Shown one piece after another: positions 35,036-46,500 of a stretch of DNA of 64,000 nt. Each line of letters starts with the position of its first letter. The first letter of the stretch is position 1. The translations under genes were made by a program, and so were the position numbers. Below the pieces are notes generated by a model. The model did no database searches, was not told the DNA's origin, and saw only the letters and a list, made by a program, of their open reading frames with translations. The stretch comes from Axinella damicornis (taxonomy: Eukaryota > Porifera > Demospongiae > Axinellida > Axinellidae), in the NCBI GenBank assembly GCA_963931865.1, contig OZ007514.1, positions 4,938,646 to 5,002,645 on the forward strand, written 5' to 3'.

Positions 35036-35317
35036 TTAATGTTGCTTTAGTTATCTAAAACTGAAATAGTTTAGTTTTTGATTATAATTAGGTAGAAGTC
35101 GCATTGTTTTAGTTTTGTTTTACTAAATCTCAAAAGGGTTAGTAAAGGCTCTTTTAGTTTAGTAACCACCTTTACTGAAATGAGGACTGTCTCAGCCTGT
35201 TAATTAAAACTACAACTAAACTAACATTTAAATCACCCCAAAAATTTAATCACTAAAGTGAAATATGCCATACTAAAATGCATTATAGTTTTAGTTAACT
35301 AAAACAACATTGATTTA
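35036..35317. mobile_element. AT-rich 282-bp MITE
   Basis: TTAATGTTGCTTTAGTTATC and TAAAAC... are inverted at the right end (GTTTTAGTTAACTAAAACAACATTGATTTAA region). Many TTTAGTT/AACTAAA words lie inside. Confidence 0.75.
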
Positions 35318-36570
35318 ACACCTCAGTGCGCCACGTGCACAGGACCTCGGACAAATGCACCTCAGCTTGAAGTGCCTTTTTTTTCTTCTCTTAACAGCTT
35401 GGGCTCTAGATTTGGTTGTTCCATCCTCTAACCTCTATTTGTATTCTGTATTCCAATTTTGCTCTTTAGTGTGGATCATGGCGAGCTATGGAAACCAAGG
35501 TCGAATTATCTACGCTTAAGTGGGTAGCTACACAGAAAGATTCTCTGGACAATACAATGTCTTCCCACTAGATCTCCTTCATCCTCTGACACACTACTCA
35601 GTCCAAATCTCTGATCCTCCAAAAGAGGCTGAATTTGGAAACTCCCTGTGCAATCTTGAGGACAACTCTCTGCCGAAGAAGTTCTTCATTGCCAGACTGG
35701 TGACCCTAGCTCATCATAATAATGTCTTGTGAACGTTCTGGATATACCCCCAACCTGCCAGATATCAGAACCTTTCTATCTTGTCCAGCCAAGCCTGCTG
35801 CACGGAAAGGATTTGCTTGGAAGTACTGTTAACATCATCTGTAAAAGACTATAGGGTTGTTATAACTGAGCTTGGTTACCTCAGTTGCAATTAGAAAGCA
35901 GACCAAAGCAAGTATAATGTAGCTACCTGTTTAGGAGATGCTTTGTTAACAAGCATGGGGACATTTGGCGACAAACAAGTGAACCCTTTTATAACCAGCA
36001 TTCAAGTGGCCTCTCACATTGTAAGCTTTTATTGGTAACAAGCAGATACACATGAACACTTTGGCAACAAGCAGGCACACTGTAGCTATGCAGATTGTAA
36101 GCTTTTAAGGGAACAAGGTATGAATCCCAAGCAGGAGTGCCATCACCTGGATCCAGATCACTCTTGAGCTGCATGGGACAATTGGAACTGGAACTGGGTT
36201 AAGTGTATACGTAAGCCCAGTTAAAACAACCCTCGTCTTTTTACAGTGATATAATTTATATTATGTTGCACATCAAGTCCTGTTTGAGTTTTCTTGAAGA
36301 TTGTGAAGATAATTTTCATGAGATGGTTGCTCTATAATATTATATCAGACCTTGTACATGTAGCTAAACCCTTTTAGCAATGGTCCTGCATGCTGGGTGA
36401 TGTTGGGTCCTTTGACATAATAGCTTCAGGATCCGCCTTCTTGTTGGATGTGATGGGCTTGAGAAGGATGCAGCTAGCCTCAATCCCAGGCCCCGCCCAG
36501 CTTTTTGTTTTCGTGCAACCGAAAGCGGCGCGCGGAGCTGGGAGGATGCAGCCAGATTTAGAACCATGCA
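35318..36570. other. intergenic, no gene
   Basis: GTAAGCTTTTA(T/A) phrases recur at 36020 and 36087. No coding evidence. Confidence 0.4.
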
Positions 36571-36576
36571 GGAACA

Positions 36577-36729
36577 GATCTGTGGCTCCTGCATGGTGAC
36601 CCATCTTGCAAGCTGTGGGGTGCCACCAGTGAAGACGCTCATCACTTCATCTTCACTTGCCCTGGACGTCGACTAGAGGACGAGAGAAAATGCTTGTTGA
36701 GAGCTGCTCCTCCCCTCTCTTTTGCAAAC
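36577..36729 (+). pseudogene. LINE ORF2 C-terminal fragment
   Basis: One frame reads LLHGDPSCKLWGATSEDAHH and FIFTCPGRRLEDERKCLL to a stop at 36729. The C-x2-W-x3-SEDAHHFIF-x-CP pattern is the zinc knuckle at the end of CR1/Jockey-type LINE polyproteins. No RT precedes it; an orphan fragment. Confidence 0.6.
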
Positions 36730-37259
36730 TAGCTATTAAGAAAACATCTCACATAGCTATCCTTTGCAGTTTACAGAGGTCATACTCGTGGATAAAAGGA
36801 TGATTTCACCTAGTTTTTGATCTCTGCTAGGTTGAGAACAGTCTCACATAGCTAGCTAGCACTGGCCAGCAGCACAGAAAGAATGAGCAAATAAAAAACT
36901 GGGGATTGAGAAAGGACCGGAGCAATACAAATTGCAGTATACTGCATTTTCGCTTACTGGTGAGATTGGGGTACCCAGTACCAAACCGCAGCTATACAGA
37001 CCTATTTTAATTCCGCGTTTATAATTATATGCAGACGTGTACTAGTATAAAGGGTGTGGCCTCGAGACTAGCACGTACTGTGGACCCAGAACCCTGTTAT
37101 TGAGTTCCGATTCTGCTGATCTGGAAACGAGACCAGGAATAGTTCGGAGTATGGAGATATCCGGAATGTGCCGAATTCGTTACCGGACTGACCGGTCTGG
37201 CAGGTTCTAGTAGCTATATACGCTGCGGCCCATTAGCTAATGAACGGAAATTCTCAAAA

Positions 37260-37517
37260 ATGAGCAAGTCTTCGAGCAGCAGTAGCTGCAGCGAGGAAGA
37301 CGGCGAAGAAGAGGCCGCTAGGCCTGCCATGGATGCCGCTGATACCCATCCACTTTTGCCAGAGGCCGAAGGAAACAGCAATCGCAATGGTGGTGTCATG
37401 TGGTGCGATACATGTGATGAGGTCGTTAGAGAAGAGACGGCTGGTATTACTGAAGGCCGTTCAACATGTCCTAAGTGCCGCCACGACCTGAGAGAAATAG
37501 AAACAAGTACATCCCAG
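37260..37517 (+). CDS. gene 2 exon 1: acidic Ser-rich start and zinc ribbon
   Basis: ATG at 37260, donor CCCAG|GTACGT. Encodes 86 residues. VMWCDTCDEVV and STCPKCRHDLRE provide the four Cys of a zinc ribbon. Confidence 0.78.
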
Positions 37518-40500
37518 GTACGTACTGAACTTAACTTGCTAAATAATTTATCATGTTTCCAACTCAGTCTGATATGGCTACTAGAGGAAAAAAATGTTCT
37601 CCCAAAAAAAACGATTTAGTGATGGCCTGTCACATTCGGAATTATTCAACCTCTCGAAAAAGCGAAGAAACAAGGAGAATCAGACTCAGTCCCAGCCCAT
37701 TTAAAAATGTAGAATTTAGGGATGAGATGGGACTGAGGCTGGTTAATGGCATTCACTAAATCCTTTTTAATTTTGGGAGAAAATTTTTGCCTCTAGTTTG
37801 TGCACTTTTTCGAGCGCCTGAACTGCGCAACTTCTTAGTCATGGTAGCTACATACAACGTCACCATAGGGTACGGGGGTACTGAGCCGGATGTCAGATTT
37901 TATTAATACTCAGGCGAACTAAGGTATGGGACTGGCATAATTTGAGTTCTAGACATACAGGTACACTTTCATCAATATTTTGTAAAGTACAAGGAATCAG
38001 ATGGAGTATGATGATACCTATATAATAGACACCCCAAGCTATATGCACGTTACCATGGAAACCCCATATGTGGGCGTGGCTAGTAATTGCGGCCCACATC
38101 AATCGTCCAATATTTAAGAATAAATCACAAAAGGCGGAGGTGAAGACAACTTTTGTCCGCGACCAAACTTTCTGTACACGTTCAGCTCACGGTACTACAC
38201 ACGGAACCATCTACATGAATCGGCAGTCACCAACAACACTCCTGCTGGACGCCGAAAGTCATCAACATCGAGTAGCGTTACGACACAAAGCACGCCCATA
38301 AACGAGTATCAACGGTGAACTCACTTCCATGTAGCAAGTTTTGCTATTGCCGATTCATACTTAACCCCCCAAGCCATATCCGACAACTTTGTGTAGCGTT
38401 CTTCACCTCCGCCTTTCGTCCAACACTTTCCATGTACACAGTCGGCAGCATACAGTGTAAAGTTCAGGCATATACTACCGTTCGAAATCCACACAGGAGC
38501 AGCACCACGTAGTCACACAAGCAATTACCAAAGGTATAGGCTACAACTAGCACAAAGCGAAGCTACAGCTATCATCCAGAGAGACACACTAGTAGACTAT
38601 ACTCTGCTCGTTTCATTGCGCCGCCATTATCTTTCTCCGTACACTAAATGAATATTTCCGCAGACTATAATTTATTCTCCGCGTGACGTGAAATTGATTT
38701 CCCATGCCTTAGTAATGCTGAGTAGCCATGTTAGCCTCGTTCGTTCCTCTTGATGGATGTGGACCTTCTGCTGGGCACTGAGCAGGCTCTATTTCCACTC
38801 ATAATATTATTCCGGGCCATGCATTTTTGTTGTGATCAATGTTTATCTTGTTGCCTTCGCGGACGTGGGGGTGGGGTATTCAGATCGGAGGGCTCGATGG
38901 CAGTCGTGCACGTCATGTGCTTGCAAGTATTCCAAACTCTAGCCTCACTTACAGTTCTGGTCAGTATTGGTGCATGTTCTGCACTGTAGTTACGTCATGA
39001 AAAGAAAGCCACACCTCCATAATGGCATAGTCACGATAGATCTTGGCAAGAACAGGTTGGTAGAAATTTCTCGCAGCGGTAGTGAGGCACCAGATGATGG
39101 ATTCACAAGGATTCAGCTGATCAGCAAGTGCCCGAATGCAACCATCACCAGCAAAAGAATGCAGCGTGCGTTTGCATGTGAACTACGCATGCGCATTTGG
39201 CATGCGTGACCTCTGGTTGCATCAAAATGGCTTCGTGCTAGCAATTCAGAATCGTAGCTAGCCAGAAGTGCCATTCCTGCCAGTATGTAGTCAAAAGGGC
39301 TGAAAGGAGCTACTACGACGAAAGTGATGTTGTTCTGTGAGTGAAGCAGCGACTTGTTTCTCGAGTACTGCGTATTCTCAGGTACGTTTCCGAGTGTTTT
39401 GTGAACTGCTAGGCAGTATAATTCTGTCTGCATGCTTAGTTTGGGGGGTAGTAGCTTCTTTGGCCGTTTTCCTGCTGATGCATCAGTATGGTATTTTGAC
39501 ATTTCCTTGGCCATCTCTAAATAGAGAACGCTACCGCGTTCTCTGATTCCCATAGAGAATGTATGGCAAATGCTACTATGGATTTCCATAGAGAATGTAT
39601 CGCAAATGCTACTAGGTTGATATTTTCCCATATCACCCTAGTGCTCTGTGGGTTATCGCGTCCCCCAAGGGCATGAATGTTATTGCCATGGCGCCAATGC
39701 TTTAATGATAGATGCATAACACAAGGAATTCAAGATGAAGGATATGTAGTACCAGTTGCGTGCAAGATGCTGGCCTGGAACCTTACTGCTGCTAGAGCGG
39801 ATGGAGGTGTGGACTGGGCGTGGCTATACTAGTAGGGGGCGGCGGCCAACTTACTTGGGGCTAGGCTCGCGTATCAAAGAACGACAAGAGGCCCGCTTCT
39901 CCATCTGTAAACCAAGCCGCGACCGTTACCAAGGCCGCGATATCGGCGCGTTCCTATAGCCGCAGGGTCTGGAAACATTATTATACAGTGTGTACTGGGA
40001 AAACATCACTCGTCTGTTGGCGTATTGTCACTTGTGCCTGCAGCACTCGTGACAATACGGCAGCAGACTCACGATATTTCCCTGTATAATAGTATAGCTA
40101 TGGCATTCAATGAGCGCGCAAATAATAATTTTTGATAATTACCCCGTGCGCATGCGCAGCAGGGGGTAGAGTGATTGGTTTGTCTGTCTGTCTGTCTGTC
40201 CATAGATGTAGAGCGGTTTGAGCAGTGAAGGCCTTGTTGGAGGCTTATTTCAGGATAGAAGTGTCAGAATTCAGAAAATACAAGCATCTACGTAACTCAC
40301 AGACCAGAGATCTACTCGAGAGGCTAAGAAAAGCTGCGTGAAAGTCGTGCTTCTAATTTATACAACTTGACCACACCCTATTTCTAACATTACTGCCACA
40401 ACTTACGGTATCTCATTCTGCATGCTGATATCGCTGTAAATCGTGGCCTAGCACTAGCTCATCGTGCATGCTACGTATATGAATAATCGCTAAAGCTTAT

Positions 40501-43500
40501 AGCTGTCAAGTCAAAGTTGCGCACGGGGTACGTGCTCTGCTGAGCACCTCTAGTTTATGGAGTGGTGGTTCCTGTCGCTGCAATCAGTGACTCAGCGGCT
40601 AGTCTCGCACAGTCAAACCCACAGCACAGTATTAGGCCTGTAGCCAGCCCTTGGTGGTGGTTGTGGTGGTGGTGGTGGTGGTGGGGGGGGGGGGGGGGGG
40701 GGGGGGGGAGGGGAAGAAATGCCATTAACTGCCCTCAGTCCTATCCACTTCAATGTAGAATTTAAGGATGGGATGGGACCGAGGCTGGTTAATGACATTT
40801 CTCCTTCTTGTTTCTTGCTCTTTTGAGACGTGGAATATGACACCGCCATCACTAATCCTTTAAATTTTTGGGAGAAAAATTTTTGCCTCTAGAGAAAGTT
40901 ATCAATTATCAGACACCATCTATATTCGGACTATCTCTGCCTGAGATAGCCAATGCAGATTGTTGTCCCAACCCTGCACGAAGTCTGCAGTAGCTGCAAT
41001 GGAATGTGCCATTCCACTGACCATATTCCTAATTCTCATTGCTATGTTACCATTTGTATGCATGCACAAGGAGAGTGGGATCATACCCTCTGCTAGCCTC
41101 GTTCCTAGTCTCCTCCCCACCTTTTTGTCACATACTGTACAGTGTACAAAAACCTGATTACCAAAACCACGCATAGTACATCATCATGCATGTGATGAGA
41201 TCTTCCATTCTCGTTGCAAGTTCAATTGTGCTGGTGACTTGTTGACTGCCACAACACTGGATGCCGCTCAGCATGACAGCAAGGAATCCACAATGAACAA
41301 CTGTTAGTCTTGACAGCAACTTTTACAATATGAACACGGCCTAAAATAATGAAATCCCAGGACCAGCTACGTAGCTAACTAGTTGGATATGCCCGGTGTG
41401 GCCCAGCGTCCACTCCCGGTATTGTTTCCAGGCCTACCCCGTTGTTTCTGTTCTTCGGTTTGCGTTGACAATAATACACGGATGTGAAAGAGCGGCGAAG
41501 AACGGGGAAGGCCTCGTATCATTCATCACATGAGTGACGTCAGATGGACGCAAGGTGGACGTAGGGGGGGGCGGGGCCCGTAGTCGTTTCGGCAGGTCCT
41601 CAAGGCTGTTCATCATCCAGTCAGCTCGGTTCGAACGCTCCACGGCTAGTCAAGACTCTCAGACGATCTATACAACTGTGTCGGCGGTTTATTTGCGGTT
41701 GGGCCGCAACCCCCCCTACGTCCACTTGACATAAAGCATGTGATGAATAATACCAGGCCTTCCCCTCTTTTCGCTGCGCCGCTCTTCCGCATACGTCAAT
41801 GCAAACCAAAGAACAGAAAAAACGTGGTAGGCCTGGGAATGAGGCTAAATTATTACTGTGCTTGGTACGTATTGCATACCCTCAATGTGCTGCATTCTGT
41901 GTCTTATTTTACTCGATCTTTGATTTTCAGGATCCTTCTAAGGAGGGTGACATTGTACAGCTGAAATGCCCCTTAGCCAAAGCATGGTTTAAAGATCCTG
42001 TTGTAACCCCTGGAGACCAGAACTATGAAAGGAGTGCAATTAAGAAGTACATGAAGGATAACAAAGACCAACACCCTCAATCTGGTCGGGTGTTGAAGCC
42101 ACGAGAACTGATAGGCAATATTGCATTGAAGGAATTTATGGACATCTTCCAGGGAGGCAAATGGGACCATAAGGTATGTACTGGATCCAATTAGCAGCAT
42201 TTTTATACCGCTTTACATTTGTTTCAAGAAGTGAAAATGCAGATATGATATCTCATGTATTTTTGTCGTCTGTATTTACATCATTTTCAGCCATGCCCAT
42301 TACTTCCTGTCAACAAACATGGCTGACTGATTGCATAATGCCACAACTTCATGTTAGGAGGCATGTAAAACATTTCAACCTTTCGTGAGAGCTGTAATGG
42401 CAATGAAAGTCGAAGAGAGTGCTTGAGCAATGCAGAGATGCCAACTACTTAGTAAGTACCATAGAGTACATATCAAGCGCCCACCACGTATCAAGTGCCC
42501 ACCCCCCTCTTCACGCGAAAGTTACTGCACAGGGTCCAAAACAGTAGTAAGGGCCCACCCATCACAATAGTTTCAATCACCCATCACAGGAGTTATATAT
42601 TCATACCCTGTCATTGATATTCACAGCTTACCGAGCACTTTGTTTATACATCCCTTGTTTATACTATTACAGTGCTAAATGGGTGGGCGGATACTACATG
42701 CCTAAGTAGTCTGAGTACTCATCTAGCGCCCATCCCCCTGTTCAGCAGCGTTCTAATGTCCCCAAACCCTGGGCGCTTAATGTGTCCTCTACGGTAAATG
42801 AGTGAGATGTGCTGTGAAAATGTGTGAGATGGTGCTAGAATGTGTGAGGCATATGCTACTGTAACAGCTCAAGAGTGCACACAGCAGTTCATCCCAGTTG
42901 CTTCATTGCTTTTGTCCTTAGCAGAAGGCTCCACCACTCAACATTTTAAAGTTGGTAGCACCTGCGTTTATTCCCTTCGATGCGGATCGAATTGTGGTCG
43001 TCCTTGTCCGTAAGGCACAAATTAGGCATACACGTTACAGAACTCGTTAATAGCTAACACCCACATGTTATGTGTATGTGTGCCGTATTCCCAAGCCCCA
43101 CCCACAAAATAAGCCCTGGCGACTAGCTACTAATGCGTGAGATTTGTTGTTGTAAACATGAGAGCGTGAGATTGCGGATGAATGTGTGAGTCTTACACGC
43201 ATTGGCATGTCTGGCAGTGACGGTCAACGGCACAACAAAGTGCTTGTATCTCCACCACCAAGGTGAGTTTCAGCACTGAAATTGTACGCTTGGGACAGCG
43301 ATCATGATGGTGTAGTCAGAATCTTTGTATGTATGCCGTTCCTATCACTCAAACGAATTAGATTTTTTTTTTCCCAAGGGGCAACCGCACTCCTGGTAGC
43401 CGCATTGCAACCGGTTGCAAGTTGCTGGGTGCGTGCACTACCATAGAGTACGTATTAAGCGCCCAGGGTTTGGGGACATTAGAACGCTGCTGAACAGGGG

Positions 43501-46500
43501 GGTGGGCGCTAGATGCGTACTCAGATTACTTAGGCATGTAGTATCCGCCCACCCATTCAGCACTGTGGGGGTAAGCTGTGAATATCAATGACCGGCTATG
43601 AATATAATTATAAGTCCATTTTTCACGCAAGGAAATTGATTGCATGTCTTTGCAATGTCCTTGCTCGACAGAGAAAGCACGCCGTAGTTCATACTTCACT
43701 GTAAATTAGCCTTTTTGTGTGCACAACCTCGCCCAGATGTTAAGAGATGCTGTTCAAAACTTTTGTTATGGGTGGTCCCTTACTACACTGCTTTTGGACC
43801 CTGTGCAGTAACTTTCACGTGAAGAAGGGGGTGGGCGCTTGATGCGTACTCTAAGGTAAGCGCAAGCTAAGTATTGCAGCTCGCTCCAATTAATGCGTGA
43901 AGGCCATACTCAGTTGATCAATCGAGTCAGCAATGGCGGCAGCCAAAGGGAAGACAAGAAATTTTTACAGCGCCAGCACGGTGAGTTTTGGCATGTTAAG
44001 CGTCAGTGAACAACAGCGATCATGGCTGTGTGGTCAGGCCTTCGTAAGAGCTGTAGCTACATATAGACTGGCAATGTAAATTGAAGAGAGCGCTTGAGCA
44101 AATGTGTCATGGCAAGTGCATGTTTGCATTGCAATTATTAGTGTTCACTGACGTGTAAGCCATGCAAGGGTGCCCGAGAATCTAGAGTGAGATAAGTAGA
44201 TGTATGATCTACTTATCGCACTCTAGATTCTCGCGCACCCTTGCATGGCTTACACATTAGAGAACACTAATAATTGCAATGCATACATGCACTTGCCATG
44301 ACACACTTGAGTAAGCACATAGCACGTGAGCACGTATGAGTGGACGTGGGCAATTTTGCACGTGGTCACAAGGGCACCTCCAGCAAACTTCAAGGACTTT
44401 CAAGATGTACCATAGGAATGGTCTGCAAAGATTGACTACTGTATTTCTACGATCAAACGCCGCACTCGATTAGTGGCCGCCCTCGAATAATAGCCACACC
44501 TCCAGAAGGGCTGAACGAAATAAACGCCGCCCTTGTTTAGTAGCTGCGGCTAGTCGGCGATCAATCGAAGCGCTCTGTCTAGCCCTCGAGGACCGTGAAG
44601 AGAGGAGAACTGATTGTTGGTCATATTCCCCCGAGAGCTGTTTAAGCGTTTGGTGTTTTGCTATGGTCGAGGCACGGGGGGCGAGCGACGTGTGACCGGT
44701 GTAATCTTTCGTGACAGTAATGGCTTTGGCATTTCCTACCGTTTTGTCGGGATGATTATGACAATACCACACGGCCCAGGGCTGAAACAAAACTACTTCT
44801 ATGTGCATACACGGTGCTCCAATTCGTTTCCTTGCTTCGAGTTTAATAAACGCCGCCTTCAATTAGTGGCAGCCCTCGAATAGTAGCCACAGTAAATCGC
44901 GTGATGAACTAAATAGTAGCCGCGGCGTTTGATCGCGGAAATACTGTATACTGTTTTGATCGGTGTCATGCAGTGAAACAGAAGTAAAATTTTGGTGCTG
45001 AAACTCACCTTGATGGTGGAGATACAAGCACTTTTGTTTTCCTGTCGGTCAGCATTGTTAGCCATGATCGCTGTTGTTCACTGACGCTTACATGCCAAAA
45101 CTCACCGTGCTGGCGAAGTTGTGAGCGCTGTAAAAATTTCTTGTCTTCCCTTTGGCTGCCGCCATTGCTGACTCGATCGATCAACTGAGTATGGCCATCA
45201 CGCATTAATTGGAGTGAGCTGTAATACTTAGTCTCATGTCATGCCCTCAGTACACAGCTGATTATGCAATGGCATGAACATCATGAAATTCATTACTTTG
45301 ACAGTACTTCTTCCAGAGCTATTCAAGTGCTTTCCTAGTGCTTTCCTGTTGAGCTAATGGGTGGGCGTACTTTCCAGTAATAAATGACCCTTTGCAACAA
45401 CTTATCGCGAAAAAGGGGGGTGGGCGTATTGGAGACTACGGTACAAATACAAAACAGTTAGCAGATAAGCTATTATGAAACAACTTACTATTCATCTTTG
45501 AGTGTTTTCTTGGCCAAGAAGACTCCCAGTGTCGCGAAAAAGCATTGTGAAAGCACTGTACCGCCAAAACTGTTTTCTTCTTTCTTCAGACAGGCTAGTT
45601 CAAAATTGTCTGACCCCCTCACAACGGTTTTCACACACTGGGCAGTGCACGACTCCATCGCCTATTCAGAACTTTGAAGTCTCACGAGGCACTTGAAACC
45701 GCTCACTCAATAACTGTATCTTCATCTGTGACACCATTTTCTTCATTTGTACGCAAGTGCACAGAGCAACCTTGAACTCAAATTGTGTACTGTGTGTGGA
45801 GTGAATGCTGTCAAATATGCTACGACAATAATGAGGTAGAAATATGTAACCTTTGACTACCTTAGGAATGGCCTACAAAGATTCTGACTGCACTCAGTGC
45901 ACTGTTGTGGTCGCCATCATGCACGGTCCCAACCATACAATTTTGGTGCTGAAACTCGCATTGGTAGTGGAGATACAAGCACTTTTGTCATGCCATCAGC
46001 TGCCATTGCTCAATCTCTTTGCCTCTCGTCACCAGTACGGCTCTTAAGAAGGACCCACAAAGGTTCTGACCGCACAGCCGTGATTGCTGTCGTTCACTGA
46101 CGCTTACATGCTGAAAGTTGTGAGCGCTGTCATAATTTCTGGTCTTCCCTTTGGCCGCCATTGCCCGGGGGCATTGCCGACTCGATCAACTGAGCATGGT
46201 CCTCACCTGACATGTGCGTTAATTGGTAATACTTACATGGCTTGTGCTATATATGTACCGGTGAGTTGCAACCAGTTACCAGGAGTGGGGTTGCCCCTTG
46301 ATTAGTATAGGTAATCACATGGGTTTCGAGTGCAATTTGGGAAATAATTGCACGAGCAACAGGCAAAGTAATTGCACGAGCGATAGCGAGTACAATTTAT
46401 GACTGTTGTGAGTGCAATTATTCCCAAATGGCACGGGAATAAATGTGATTAAATACTAACCATATACTTCCAGGCATGGCATGGTCGAAAGCAAGCAGCT

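Larger units (their letters stand above)
37518..41930. other. gene 2 intron 1
   Basis: Holds a 36-bp tandem duplication (39550-39625), a foldback repeat (39978-40090), V copy 2 (40139-40554) and a G run. Inverted AAAGGCGGAGGTGAAG-type words occur at 38131 and 38402. A phrase GA(T/A)GGGATGGGAC(T/C)GAGGCTGGTTAATG occurs twice in the same orientation (about 37722 and 40768), a short dispersed repeat. No further gene. Confidence 0.55.
42385..43345 (+). repeat. family X copy E', split by 42432-43215
   Basis: The left part has GAGAGCTGTAATGGCAATGA and GTCGAAGAGAGTGCTTGAGC. The right part (from 43216) has GACGGTCAACGGCACAACAA, the TCTCCACCACCAAG module end and GTGAGT. The module is one base short here. 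Confidence 0.65.

Noticed and set aside
36364..36645. 93-codon minus-strand frame
   Set aside because: The + strand of the right half encodes a LINE zinc knuckle, and the minus frame shows no domain.
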